From Streptomyces sp. NBC_00554 (GTDB lineage Bacteria > Actinomycetota > Actinomycetes > Streptomycetales > Streptomycetaceae): a stretch of 64,000 nt of DNA. A program made the position numbers and the translations under genes. Position 1 is the first letter of the stretch. Each line of letters starts with the position of its first letter. The notes under the pieces were generated by a model. It did no database searches. It was not told where the DNA came from and was given only the letters and a program-made list of their open reading frames with translations. Location of the stretch: NCBI RefSeq assembly GCF_041431135.1, contig NZ_CP107799.1, positions 9,626,501 to 9,690,500 of the forward strand, written 5' to 3'. This document shows positions 24,950-35,412 of the stretch, piece by piece.

Positions 24950-25777
24950 GTGCCCTGGAAACCGATACTGCGTCAATTGTGGCTCCCTGTAGTGGTGTTC
25001 GCCGTCCTGATCGTGTCGACAGCGGGCAGCACCAGCTTCTACTTCCCGCCGCTGACCGAAGTCCTGGACGTCCTGTGGACGGAGCTCGCGCACGGCGGCC
25101 TCTTCGGCGACCTGCTGTTCAGCCTGCGCAACATCGTGCTCGGGCTGGCCCTCGCCATCGTGGTGGGGGTGGGCGCGGGGCTGGTCATCGGAGAGATCCG
25201 CACCCTGCGCCTCGCGACGGGCCCGCTGCTCGACTTCGCCCGCGCGACACCGACCGTGGGCTTCGTGCCCGTCATCATCCTCACCCTGGGAATCGGCTCG
25301 GGCCCGAAGGTCTTCCTGATCTTCCTCGGCTCGGTGTGGCCCATCCTCCTCAACACCGTCAGCGGGGTGCGGGCCATCAGCCCGGCCGTGCACGAGACCG
25401 CGCGCGGCTACCGCATCCCGTGGCGGCTGCGCCTGCGCCGGGTGATCCTGCCCGGGGCGCTGCCGCAGATCCTGGCCGGTATCCGGGTCGCACTGTCCAT
25501 AGCCGTCGTCCTCATGGTGGTCAGCGAGATCTACGGATCGCCCGACGGACTCGGCAATTTCATCCTGCAGAGCGGATCGAGCTTCCACGTCGCCGAGACC
25601 TGGGCCGGCACCATCCTGATCGGCATCCTCGGATACGGGCTGAGCGTGCTCCTCCTGCTGTGCGAGCACCTCCTTCTCGGCTGGTACCACCAACGCGCGC
25701 CACGGGCCCGTCCGGCGAAGACCGCGACCATCGAGAGCATCGACACCATCGAGAAGAGCAACGGAGTCGTCGTATGA
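24950..25777 (+). CDS. ABC transporter permease (SsuC/TauC-like), second subunit
   Basis: 275 residues, GTG start. The coupling loop VHETARGYRIPWRLRLRRVI closely parallels that of the first permease (GYRIP-RLR-RRVILPGA in both), so the two arose by duplication and probably form a heterodimer, whereas many SsuC systems use a homodimer. Its stop overlaps the ATPase start by 4 bp. Confidence 0.88.
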   Translation: MPWKPILRQLWLPVVVFAVLIVSTAGSTSFYFPPLTEVLDVLWTELAHGGLFGDLLFSLRNIVLGLALAIVVGVGAGLVIGEIRTLRLATGPLLDFARATPTVGFVPVIILTLGIGSGPKVFLIFLGSVWPILLNTVSGVRAISPAVHETARGYRIPWRLRLRRVILPGALPQILAGIRVALSIAVVLMVVSEIYGSPDGLGNFILQSGSSFHVAETWAGTILIGILGYGLSVLLLLCEHLLLGWYHQRAPRARPAKTATIESIDTIEKSNGVVV

Positions 25778-26628
25778 CACGCGGATCCAGCCTGTATGTC
25801 GAAGACCTCCGAATGAGCTTCGGACAGGGCTCGCAGGAACACCGGGTCCTCGACGGACTGACCCTGCGCGTGGACCCGGGGGAGTCGGTGTGCGTGGTCG
25901 GCCCCTCCGGCGCGGGCAAGACGACCCTGCTGCGCTGCCTCGCCGGGCTGACCCGCCCGACATCGGGAACGGTGCGCTACGGAGAACAGCCGCTGACCGA
26001 GCCGCACGCGGACATCGCCGTGGTCTCCCAGGACTACCGCGGTTCGCTGCTGCCCTGGCTTCGGGTCTGGGACAACGTGGCGTTCCCGCTGCAGGGCAGG
26101 GGCGTACGGCGTGCCGAGCGCAAGCGGCGCGCCCTGGAGTGCCTTGCCGCGGTCGGCCTGCCCGACGTCGCCGACAAGTACCCCTGGCAGCTCTCCGGCG
26201 GCATGCAGCAGCGGGTGGCCATCGCGCGCGGACTCGCCTACGACGCCCCGGTCCTGCTGATGGACGAACCATTCGGCTCGGTGGACGCCCAATCCCGCTT
26301 CGATCTGGAGGACTTGACGCTGGAGCTGCGCCGGCGCCTCGGCATCACGGTCGTCGTGGTCACGCACGACATTGACGAGGCGGTGTACCTCGGCGACCGG
26401 GTGATCGTCCTCGGGGGGAAGCCGACCGCCGTCCTCGACACGCTGACCATTCCCCTCGGGAGCGAGCGCGATCAGCTGTCGACCCGGGCCGATCCCCGGT
26501 TCACCGAGCTGCGCACCCGGGTGCTGGCCCGGATCCGCGGGGAGCGCGCCCCGGATACGGGAGCCACGCCGGACCCGGCAGCCACGCCGGACACAGCCGT
26601 CAAGGCGGATCGTACGGGGGTGGTCTGA
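25774..26628 (+). CDS. ABC transporter ATP-binding protein (SsuB/TauB-like)
   Basis: 284 residues starting at the ATG that overlaps the permease stop. Walker A is GPSGAGKTT (about residue 47), Q-loop VVSQDYR, signature LSGGMQQRVAIAR, Walker B VLLMDEPFGSVD and the switch His in VTHDIDEA; all are intact. The C-terminal 30 residues are a repetitive Ala/Pro/Asp tail. It powers the NMT1-type importer of this operon. Confidence 0.92.
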   Translation: MTRGSSLYVEDLRMSFGQGSQEHRVLDGLTLRVDPGESVCVVGPSGAGKTTLLRCLAGLTRPTSGTVRYGEQPLTEPHADIAVVSQDYRGSLLPWLRVWDNVAFPLQGRGVRRAERKRRALECLAAVGLPDVADKYPWQLSGGMQQRVAIARGLAYDAPVLLMDEPFGSVDAQSRFDLEDLTLELRRRLGITVVVVTHDIDEAVYLGDRVIVLGGKPTAVLDTLTIPLGSERDQLSTRADPRFTELRTRVLARIRGERAPDTGATPDPAATPDTAVKADRTGVV

Positions 26629-26630
26629 CC

Positions 26631-27041
26631 GTGCGCCTCGACCATGTGGGCCTTTCCGTGCCGGAGTTGACAGCCGCGACCAGGTGGTACCGCGCGGCCC
26701 TGGACCTCACCGAGGAGCATGCGTTCGCCGTCCCGGGCACGGAGTTGCGCGGAGTGATGCTCCGTCATGACAGCGGATGGCGGCTCGAGTTGCTCCACCG
26801 CCCGGACGCCGCGCCGGGACTCGCCGCCGACACCCCGCTGGAAGCCGCGGCCACGCTCGGCTTCGGCCACCTCTGCCTGCGCGTCGACACCCCGGCCGAG
26901 GTCGACGCCGCGTTCGACCGACTCGTCGTGGCCGGAGCGGGCGTGCGGATGAGCCCGCGCCCGGCTCCGCGCCCCGGCGCCCGGATGGCGTTCGTGTCCG
27001 ATCCGTACGGAAACCTCATCGAACTCATCGACCGCGCCTGA
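26631..27041 (+). CDS. VOC (glyoxalase-fold) metalloprotein
   Basis: 136 residues, GTG start 2 nt after the ATPase stop. It has two beta-alpha-beta-beta-beta modules with a probable metal tetrad: His in LDHVGLSV, Glu in RLELLHR, His in GFGHLCLRV and Glu in NLIELID. This H-E-H-E pattern is that of glyoxalase I and methylmalonyl-CoA epimerase rather than extradiol dioxygenases. It is likely an isomerase, epimerase or lyase of the same pathway; the reaction is not determined. Confidence 0.8.
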   Translation: MRLDHVGLSVPELTAATRWYRAALDLTEEHAFAVPGTELRGVMLRHDSGWRLELLHRPDAAPGLAADTPLEAAATLGFGHLCLRVDTPAEVDAAFDRLVVAGAGVRMSPRPAPRPGARMAFVSDPYGNLIELIDRA

Positions 27042-27081
27042 GGCAGGCGCCCCTTCGCCACCGTCCCACTCCGCCGCTCAA

Positions 27082-27141
27082 CCCTGCCCGAAAACACCTC
27101 AACCCTGCACAGCCACAACTCCCCCCTGCCCGAAAACACCT
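27082..27141 (+). repeat. Direct repeat of CCCTGCCCGAAAACACCT, 42 bp apart
   Basis: Identical 18-nt copies at 27082-27099 and 27124-27141, with a partial copy (AACCCTGCAC) in between. The second ends 19 bp before the GTG of the beta-helix gene. The spacing is four helical turns, so a protein-binding role is possible. Confidence 0.6.
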
Positions 27142-27160
27142 GAAGACAAGGAAGTTCACG

Positions 27161-29137
27161 GTGGATCACAAGAAGTCCCTCGCCGAGCGTGAAGTCACCT
27201 TCAGAGCCCGTCCCCGCGCCCTGCTGGTGGCAGTGGCCGCGGCTTTCGCCCCGGCCCTCGCCATCCCGACCGCCGCCCGCGCCGCCACCACACGTGCGAC
27301 GCTCACCGTCGGCTCCGGGGAGACCGTCGAGGTCACCGCGACCACCAAACTCAGTTCCCTCACCATTGAGGAGGGCGGCGTCCTCGCGGCCCCCGACGGC
27401 TACAACCTGAGCCTGACCGTCAACAGCGTGGAGACCGGCAGCGAGCTGGCGCTGCTGACCGACGGCTACGGCGGAGCGGCGACCGCGATCGCCGCCGGTA
27501 CCTACCGGGGCGATGTCGTCATCACCGTGGCCGAGTCCAACAAGCTCGCGTTCAGCACTCTCACCTTCCCCTTCCGCCAAGCCATCTACGTGGATTCCGA
27601 CGGCGTCGACAAGGCGAAGTCCGTCCTCGCGAACGTACGCGGCGGTTGCGCCACCGACTCCGCCGCGACCGGCATCCGCCTCGCCTCGAACGGCGAGGCG
27701 TTCAACGGCGTCTACGTCACCGGCGGCGGCAGCTACGCCCTCACCAACCCCAAGATCGCCTTCGTCGGCAACGGCCGCAACGACTTCATCGGATACGGCG
27801 CCTCCGTCCAGGGCACCGGGGAAGGCACCACCCTCGTCGTCAACGGCGCGACCATCAGCAACCAGGGCGTGGTCCGTACCGCCGTCGTCGCGGACGCCAC
27901 CGCCAATGTCATCGTCAAGAACTCCACGCTCCACTGCGCCGACGGCACCGTGCCCGACGAGTACCCCGCCTCCGGCACCGGCGACACCAAGTACATGATC
28001 ACTGTGCCCTGGATGCTCGGCCTGTCGGGCAACGTCCGGACCACCAACCTGCTGGGCGCCAACACCAGGGCCAGCTACATCAACTCCCGGGTCTCGTCCG
28101 AGAACTGGGGCGCGCTGTCCGTCGACGGCGGCAGCAACTGCACGCTGACCGTCATCAACAGCGAGATCGCCAACACGGGCGGGGTCGGCTACGGGTCGTA
28201 CGCCATCGGCAATGTGACCGAGCACATCCTCGGCTCGCGCTACGACGTCGGCGACTACGTGCTGATCACCTGGAGCGGGACCGTCCACTACGGCGACAGC
28301 ACCAAGGCGGCGGTCGCCGAGCTGAACACGGGTCTGGAACTCGGGCTGACCAGCCGGGAGCTGGCCGCACTGCCCGTGCAGTCCAACGACCTCACTTCCG
28401 GGCGCTTCGGCTTCATGTGGTACGGCGCCTCGGCCGTGACCATCGACGGCGGGACCCGGGTCAGGACGGGGAAGACCACCTTCCTCTCGAAGGCCTCCGC
28501 GGCGACCGTCTCCGTGGACGGTTCCGACGGCGCCACGATCGAGGCCGGCAACGGGGTCATCTTCCAACTGATGGATACCGACCGGCCCAGCAGTGTCCAG
28601 GTGTCGGGCAAGCCGTGGAGCAGCGAGACGATCGGCAGTTACACGGAGCCCACCGGCAGTCCCGCCAAGTCGTCGACCTGGGTCACCACCAGCGCCCAGA
28701 CGGCGGACTCGGCCGCCACGTTCACGGACATCTCCTTGAAGGGCGACTTCTACAACTCAGTCCGGGGCGGCGGCAACGCGAACCTGCAGGGCCAGAACCT
28801 GGTGCTCACCTTCGACGCCTCCACCGTCGAGGGTGTCATCTCCGCGTCCGCCACCAAGCACAGCGTCTCCACCATCACCGTGGCCGAGTACCGGGAGATC
28901 GGTGAGGTGACCAACACCGCCCAGGCGGTGGTCAACAACGGTGTCATCGTGACCCTGAAGAACGGCGCCACTTGGACGGTCGCCGGCACCTCCTACCTCA
29001 GCGCGCTGACCATCGGCTCCGGCGCCTCCGTCACCGCCCCGGCGGGCAGGACCGTAACCCTGACGGTGGATGGCACGGCAACGGCCATCACCCCGGGCAC
29101 GACCTACACCGGGTCGCTCACGCTGACTGTGGCGTAG
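27161..29137 (+). CDS. Secreted beta-helix (pectate-lyase-fold) protein
   Basis: 658 residues. GTG at 27161 with AAGGAAG upstream begins a long signal peptide (RPRALLVAVAAAFAPALA, cut at ARA-AT). No catalytic motif is recognised. The body is rich in Gly/Thr/Ser/Val and repeats of the type VNGATISNQG, VIKNSTLHC, TVINSEIANTG typical of parallel beta-helices. N- and C-terminal segments share a related unit (LSSLTIEEGGVLAAPDG near 60; LSALTIGSGASVTAPAG near 625), so the ends appear to be duplicated. It has the AT-rich upstream repeat and a strong terminator of its own, so it is transcribed apart from the ABC operon. Binding or cleavage of an extracellular polymer is an inference from the fold only. 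Confidence 0.7.
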   Translation: MDHKKSLAEREVTFRARPRALLVAVAAAFAPALAIPTAARAATTRATLTVGSGETVEVTATTKLSSLTIEEGGVLAAPDGYNLSLTVNSVETGSELALLTDGYGGAATAIAAGTYRGDVVITVAESNKLAFSTLTFPFRQAIYVDSDGVDKAKSVLANVRGGCATDSAATGIRLASNGEAFNGVYVTGGGSYALTNPKIAFVGNGRNDFIGYGASVQGTGEGTTLVVNGATISNQGVVRTAVVADATANVIVKNSTLHCADGTVPDEYPASGTGDTKYMITVPWMLGLSGNVRTTNLLGANTRASYINSRVSSENWGALSVDGGSNCTLTVINSEIANTGGVGYGSYAIGNVTEHILGSRYDVGDYVLITWSGTVHYGDSTKAAVAELNTGLELGLTSRELAALPVQSNDLTSGRFGFMWYGASAVTIDGGTRVRTGKTTFLSKASAATVSVDGSDGATIEAGNGVIFQLMDTDRPSSVQVSGKPWSSETIGSYTEPTGSPAKSSTWVTTSAQTADSAATFTDISLKGDFYNSVRGGGNANLQGQNLVLTFDASTVEGVISASATKHSVSTITVAEYREIGEVTNTAQAVVNNGVIVTLKNGATWTVAGTSYLSALTIGSGASVTAPAGRTVTLTVDGTATAITPGTTYTGSLTLTVA

Positions 29138-29154
29138 CGAGACAGCAAGAAAGA

Positions 29155-29194
29155 CCGGCCCCCGGGTGGATGCGAACCGAATCCCGGGGGCCGG
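29155..29194 (+). terminator. Rho-independent-type terminator after the beta-helix gene
   Basis: A perfect 12-bp inverted repeat (CCGGCCCCCGGG at 29155, CCCGGGGGCCGG at 29183) with a 16-nt loop, followed by AGTATTTATT. It lies 18 nt after the stop codon. Confidence 0.85.
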
Positions 29195-29217
29195 AGTATT
29201 TATTGGGAGGGGCAGGA

Positions 29218-29275
29218 GCGCCCGCCCGTAAGGGGCGCGGGGAGCTGCGCGACCAGCCCCCACCGACCCGCAGCC
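29218..29275 (-). repeat. Dispersed hairpin repeat, copy A
   Basis: Contains GGGGAGCTGCGCGACCAGCC followed by CCCACCGACCCGCAG, nearly identical to copy C at 63513 and, in the opposite orientation, to copy B inside the NRPS gene at 57191. It lies in the gap between the terminator and the convergent SDR gene, a usual intergenic location. Confidence 0.85.
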
Positions 29276-29302
29276 GAAAACCCGCGCCCCCAAGCGGAGC
29301 GC

Positions 29303-30085
29303 CTACGCTCCGATCATGTTGTAACCGCCGTCCGCGACAAGGAACCCACCGGTGATGTGCTGCGCATCCTCCGTGGCGAGGAAGAGGGCCGTGCCCGCGA
29401 GCTGCTCCGGACCCGGAATGCGCCCCATCGGTGTGGCCGCGCGCAGCTGCTCACCTCGCCCGCTCCGCCAGTCCTCGCGGCCGAGGGTGGCCTTCGTCTC
29501 GATGAAGCCCGGCGCGAAGACGTTCACGCGGACGTCGGGCGCGAAGGCATGCGCGTACGACTTGGTCAGGCCGATGATGCCGTACTTGGCCGCCGCGTAC
29601 TGCGGGGCGCGGGCGCTGCCACGCACCACCACCGTGGAGCCGATGTTGACGATGGCGCCGCCGCCCTCCTGCTTCAGCATCCGCGCGCCGAACTCATGGG
29701 TGCACAGCAGCGTGCCCTTGATGTCGACGGCGAGGACGTGGTCGATGGACTCCTCCGTGATGTCCCGCCAGGACATCTGCTCGCGGGCCACATCGCCGAC
29801 GTTGTTGACGGCCACGTCCAGTCGGCCGAAGTGCGCCCACACCTCGTCGGCCAGGCGCTGGATCTGCGCGTGCTCGGAGATGTCGGCCTGTACGACGACG
29901 GCCTTGCGGCCGAGCGCCGTGACGCGCTCCGCCGTGGCCTCGGCACCCTCGCGCGAACTGCGGTAGTGGATCGCGACATCGGCGCCCTCCCGCGCGGCCC
30001 GCACCGCGATCTCGGCGCCGAATCCGGTGCCGGCTCCGGTGACGAGGACGGTCTTGCCGGTGAAGCGTTCGGGGACGGCAGTCAT
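29303..30085 (-). CDS. Short-chain dehydrogenase/reductase (3-oxoacyl-ACP reductase-like)
   Basis: 260 residues. VTGAGTGFGAEIA is the cofactor loop, NNVGD the NNAG equivalent, and NIGSTVV Ser with QYAAAKYGI (YxxxK) the active site; VADGGYNMIGA closes the protein. It follows another SDR gene in the same operon (43-nt gap), transcribed leftward from the operator region at 30912-30972. It probably carries out an NAD(P)-dependent alcohol/ketone step of the pathway. Confidence 0.88.
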   Translation of the reverse strand: MTAVPERFTGKTVLVTGAGTGFGAEIAVRAAREGADVAIHYRSSREGAEATAERVTALGRKAVVVQADISEHAQIQRLADEVWAHFGRLDVAVNNVGDVAREQMSWRDITEESIDHVLAVDIKGTLLCTHEFGARMLKQEGGGAIVNIGSTVVVRGSARAPQYAAAKYGIIGLTKSYAHAFAPDVRVNVFAPGFIETKATLGREDWRSGRGEQLRAATPMGRIPGPEQLAGTALFLATEDAQHITGGFLVADGGYNMIGA

Positions 30086-30128
30086 GGGATCTCCGTTCGA
30101 GTGAGCAGAAGGTTCGGTGCTGCGCAGG

Positions 30129-30881
30129 TCATACGAGAGTCCGCCCGCCGTCGGCGTACAGCACCTGCCCGGTGACGAACGCGGACGCGTCGGAGGAGAG
30201 GAAGAGGACCGGCCCCGTCAGGTCGTCGGGCCGGCCGAGTCGCCCGGCCGGTACGAGCGCCTCCATGGCCGTGCGCCTGCCGGGCTCGGCGAGATAGGCG
30301 CGCGTGAGGTCGGTCTCGGTGTAGCCGGGCGCCACGGCGTTGACGGTGACTCCGTCGGCGGCCCATTCGCGTGCCATCACCCGCATGAGCTGGTTGACGC
30401 CGCCCTTGGTGGCCGCGTACGGCGCATGGTCCTTGTGTGCGAGCACCCCGGACACGGACGACAGGAAGACGATCCGCCCGTGACCGGCCGGAACCATGAC
30501 CGCGCCGACGGCGCGGCCCAGCCAGAACGCGCTGTTGAGGTTGACGGCGAGCAGCCGCTCCCACACCTCGTCGGGTGTGTCGAGGACCGGCCTGCGGTCA
30601 TTGACACCGACCGCGTGCACGAACACATCGAGGCCGCCCAGTAGTTGTACGGATCTGTCGACGGCCGTACGGCAGGCGGCGGCCGAAGTGAGGTCGGCGG
30701 TGAGGCCGTTCACCGAGCCCGCGCCTGTTCCCTGGGGGAGCTTGCCCAACTTGGTCTCATCGACGTCGAGGACGAGCACCGTTGCGCCTGCCTCCGCAAG
30801 CGCCGTGCTCACCGCCGCGCCGATCCCTCCGGCACCCGCGACCAAGGCACGCGTACCGGCGAATTTCCATGTCGTCCGCAT
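30129..30881 (-). CDS. Short-chain dehydrogenase/reductase
   Basis: 250 residues from ATG 30881; an in-frame GTG at 30920 would overlap an operator, so the shorter form is preferred although neither has a good ribosome binding site. AGAGGIGAAVS replaces the usual TGxxxGIG, and the catalytic motifs are FLSSVSG and PYAATKGGV. It is the first gene of a two-SDR operon reading left and divergent from the FAH-family operon. Confidence 0.85.
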   Translation of the reverse strand: MRTTWKFAGTRALVAGAGGIGAAVSTALAEAGATVLVLDVDETKLGKLPQGTGAGSVNGLTADLTSAAACRTAVDRSVQLLGGLDVFVHAVGVNDRRPVLDTPDEVWERLLAVNLNSAFWLGRAVGAVMVPAGHGRIVFLSSVSGVLAHKDHAPYAATKGGVNQLMRVMAREWAADGVTVNAVAPGYTETDLTRAYLAEPGRRTAMEALVPAGRLGRPDDLTGPVLFLSSDASAFVTGQVLYADGGRTLV

Positions 30882-30911
30882 GTCCGGACCGTAAGCCACG
30901 GCTGTGATTTG

Positions 30912-30972
30912 TGTCCACACTTTGCGCGACTCTTGACGTTGAATGGCGTGCTGGGCAGGCTGACTGTCGACA
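30912..30972. promoter_or_regulatory. TGTCGACA operator pair between the SDR and FAH operons
   Basis: TGTCCACA (30912-30919, one mismatch) and perfect TGTCGACA (30965-30972), 53 bp apart. TTGACG at 30933 between them is a possible -35 element for the rightward operon. Confidence 0.75.
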
Positions 30973-30988
30973 GTTAGGAGTGGTTCTG

Positions 30989-31861
30989 ATGAAGCTGGTG
31001 ACGTTCGACGAGGGGCTCGTGGGTCGTCTCGACGGCGAGACCGTTGTGGAACTCGATGTCCCGTCGACTCGCGCGTTCTTCGACCGCGAGGGGCAAGTGG
31101 GCGAGACGGGACGGACGTTCCCGCTCGCCGAGGTGCGCCTGCGCGCTCCGATCGTGCCGAAGAAGTTCTTCCACACGGCGGGCAACTTCCGGGAGCACCA
31201 CGAGGACCTGGTCCGTGTCGACTGGTCCCACCCGGTCAACAAGGGCATCGTCTTCTTCCAGAACGTGGACGCGATCATCGGTCCGGAAGAGCCGGTCGTG
31301 TATCCCGCGAACCTCACCCGGGAGATGGACTACGAGCTCGAACTCGCCGTCGTCATCGGCAGACCCGGCAAGTTCTTCTCCGCCGAGCAGGCCGCGGAAC
31401 ACATCGCCGGATACCTGGTCTTCAACGACATCACCGCACGCGACATCCAGCGCAAGGAGATGGAGTCGGGGGTGTTCTCCTTCTCCAAGGGCATCGACAC
31501 GTTCTGCCCCATCGGCCCCTACATCGTCACCGCGGACGAGATCGACGACCCGCACAACCTGGACATGGAGCTGCGCGTCAACGGCGACGTACGCCAGAAG
31601 TCCAACACCTCCCGCATGTCGGTGTCGATCCCGCAACTGGTCGCCTACCACTCGCCGCAGATCTACAGCGCCGGCGACATCATCACCACCGGCACCATCG
31701 CCGGGGTCGCGGCGAGCACCGCGGACCCCTTCGCGAACTATCTCCGCCCCGGTGACGTCGTCGAGGCCGAGATCGAGGGCCTGGGTGTCCTGCGCAACCC
31801 GGTGGTGTCCTGGCAGGACGCGTACGGGACTCCGGAACCGCCCGCCGAGCAGTGGGTCTGA
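30989..31861 (+). CDS. Fumarylacetoacetate hydrolase (FAH) family protein
   Basis: 290 residues. ATG at 30989 has TTAGGAG upstream. The FAH fold is clear: metal ligands in MDYELELAVVIG (ExE) and the NDITARDIQ Asp, then SKGIDTFCPIGPYIV and GDIITTGTIAGVA. Family members hydrate, isomerise, decarboxylate or hydrolyse 2-keto-enoic or diketo acids with Mg2+. It is the first of five consecutive genes with 4-bp overlaps or short gaps. It probably acts on a ring-opened intermediate. Confidence 0.88.
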   Translation: MKLVTFDEGLVGRLDGETVVELDVPSTRAFFDREGQVGETGRTFPLAEVRLRAPIVPKKFFHTAGNFREHHEDLVRVDWSHPVNKGIVFFQNVDAIIGPEEPVVYPANLTREMDYELELAVVIGRPGKFFSAEQAAEHIAGYLVFNDITARDIQRKEMESGVFSFSKGIDTFCPIGPYIVTADEIDDPHNLDMELRVNGDVRQKSNTSRMSVSIPQLVAYHSPQIYSAGDIITTGTIAGVAASTADPFANYLRPGDVVEAEIEGLGVLRNPVVSWQDAYGTPEPPAEQWV

Positions 31862-31867
31862 TCCGGT

Positions 31868-32701
31868 ATGCGAATCGCACAACTCGCCGGTCGTACCGTG
31901 CTGTTGACTCCGGAAGGCGCCATCGATGTGGCCGCCGCCAGTGAGGGCCGTTTCACGGGTGATCTCTTCGAGCAGTGGGACGACCTCGCCGCCTGGGCGC
32001 CGGGAGCCGACCCCTCGCTCGCGCGCCCGTACGACGAGGCCGACCTGGAGGCCCCCGTCCGGGCCCCCCGCCAGATCTTCGCCGTCGCCCTCAACTACCG
32101 CCCCCACACGGCGGAGGCGGGATACGAGGAACCGGCCGCGCCTCTGGTCTTCACCAAGTTCCCGACCTGTCTCACCGGCCCGTACGCCACGATCGAGCTG
32201 CCACCAGGACACGTCGACTGGGAACTGGAGCTGGTCGCCGTCATCGGCCGAGAGGCCCATCGTGTACCGGTGGAGAAGGGCTGGGATCCGGTCGTGGCGC
32301 TCACCGTCGGCCAGGACCTGTCCGAGCGGATCAGCCAACTCGCGGGCCGACCGGCCCAGTTCTCGCTTGGCAAGTCCTACCCCGGGTTCGGCCCGATCGG
32401 GCCCGCGCTGGTCAGCCTCGACGAGGTCCCGGACCGGGACGACCTGGAGTTGACCTGCGAACTGTCGGGACAGGCCGTGCAGCACGACCGCACCGGCAAC
32501 ATGATCTTCCCGATACCCCGACTCGTCTCCTATCTCAGCGACTTCTGCACGCTCCTGCCCGGCGACCTGATCTTCACCGGCACACCGGCGGGTGTCGGCA
32601 ACCGCCGCGTGCCGCAGCGTTTTCTGACCCCCGACGACGAACTGGTCAGCCGTATCGGCGGAGTCGGCGAGATGCGGCACCATTTCCGGAGGACGCCATG
32701 A
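31868..32701 (+). CDS. Second FAH-family protein
   Basis: 277 residues, 6 nt after the first FAH gene. VDWELELVAVIG supplies the acidic metal ligands, FSLGKSYPGFGPIGP and GDLIFTGTPAGVG are family landmarks. It is only distantly similar to its neighbour and carries an N-terminal beta-rich domain of about 70 residues. Two adjacent FAH proteins may catalyse successive steps (isomerase and hydrolase) or form a heteromer. Its stop overlaps the amidohydrolase start. Confidence 0.87.
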   Translation: MRIAQLAGRTVLLTPEGAIDVAAASEGRFTGDLFEQWDDLAAWAPGADPSLARPYDEADLEAPVRAPRQIFAVALNYRPHTAEAGYEEPAAPLVFTKFPTCLTGPYATIELPPGHVDWELELVAVIGREAHRVPVEKGWDPVVALTVGQDLSERISQLAGRPAQFSLGKSYPGFGPIGPALVSLDEVPDRDDLELTCELSGQAVQHDRTGNMIFPIPRLVSYLSDFCTLLPGDLIFTGTPAGVGNRRVPQRFLTPDDELVSRIGGVGEMRHHFRRTP

Positions 32702-33914
32702 CCCCCACCCTCTTCACCGACGTCCGGGTCTTCGACGGCACCGGACGCGATCCCCTGCCCGCGGAGGTCCTCGTCGAGGGCAACCGGATCGCCGCCGTGG
32801 CCGACAACATCCCCGCCGACCAGCGGCGGGCGGCCCGCGTGATCGACGGAGGCGGCGGCACCCTCATCCCCGGCCTGATCGACGCCCATGCGCACCTGGG
32901 CTTCGGCTCCACGGTCGAGCACCGGTCCCTGCGCCGGGACGAACCGGAGGAGGAGAAGGCCCTGCTCGTGGCGCACGCCGGCCGCGTTCTGCTCGACCAC
33001 GGCATCACCAGCGCGTACTCGGGAGGCAACCGGCTGCCCCGTACGGAGACCGCGGCCCGCAAGGCGTTCGCCGAGGGCTGGATGCCGGGGCCGCGCCTCA
33101 AGGCCGCGTCCTGGGAGGGCAGCGCCGGCATGGTCGAGCCCGGCGTGTACGACTTCCCGGGCACCGCCGGCCGCGCCTCCGACCCGGAGTCGGTCTCCCG
33201 TTTCGTCGAGAGCATGGCCGTACTGGGCGTCGACATCGTCAAGTTGTCGCTCTCCGGCGAGAGCGCGGTGGTCCAGGGAACCTCGCGGATCGTGCAGTTC
33301 ACGGAGGAGGAGGTGGCCGCCGCGTCCCTCGCCGCCCAGTGGCGTGGCGTCTGGCTCACCGCGCACGCACACGCAGCCGAGTCCATCAAGATGGCCGTAC
33401 GCCACGGCATACGCGCCGTCTACCACTGCACCTTCGCCGACGAGGAGGCACTCGACCTCCTGGAGGCCGCCCGCGACCGGATCTTCGTCGCGCCGACCCC
33501 CGGCATCATCCACGCCAACCTGTACGAGGCCGACAGCGAACCCGAGCCCGGCATGGAGGTCGAGGCAACCGCGAAGGCCGTACGCCAGGTCGTGCCCGAA
33601 CTCGTCCGGCGCGGGGTGCGGGTCGTCCCCGGCGGCGACTACGGCTTCGCCTGGAACCCCGTAGGCCGCAACCTCCATGACCTCGAACTCTTCGTCGACT
33701 GGTTCGGCTTCACCCCCGCACAAGCTCTGCGGGCCGCGACTCAGTACGGCGGCCAGATCATGGGGATGGAGGACGAACTCGGCCTGATCCGGCCGGGGTT
33801 CCTCGCCGATCTCGTGCTCGTCGACGGTGACCCCCTGTCCGACATCCGCATCCTCCAGGACCGCCACCGGCTGGTGGCGATCATGAAGGACGGCGTGTTG
33901 CACAAGGCGGCCCG

Positions 33915-33918
<4 letters not shown>
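32698..33918 (+). CDS. Metal-dependent amidohydrolase (imidazolonepropionase/prolidase-like)
   Basis: 406 residues, ATG overlapping the upstream stop by 4 bp. Binuclear-type motifs are present: IDAHAHLGFG (HxH), VDIVKLSLSG (bridging Lys), WLTAHAHAAES and AVYHCTF (His ligands) and VPGGDYGFAW (Asp). The C-terminal strand GFLADLVLVDGDPL is the usual end of the composite domain. It is expected to hydrolyse an amide, lactam or lactone in the cytosol. It is coupled to the carboxylesterase gene by overlapping GTGA. Confidence 0.85.
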
Positions 33919-35372
<1,454 letters not shown>

Positions 35373-35412
35373 CAGCAGCCCCCTTGGGATGCCTTCTCGA
35401 AAGGAACGCTAC

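Noticed and set aside
25014..25021. A further perfect TGTCGACA
   Set aside because: It lies within the coding sequence of an ABC permease, has no partner about 52 bp away and is compatible with chance (about one copy expected per 64 kb).
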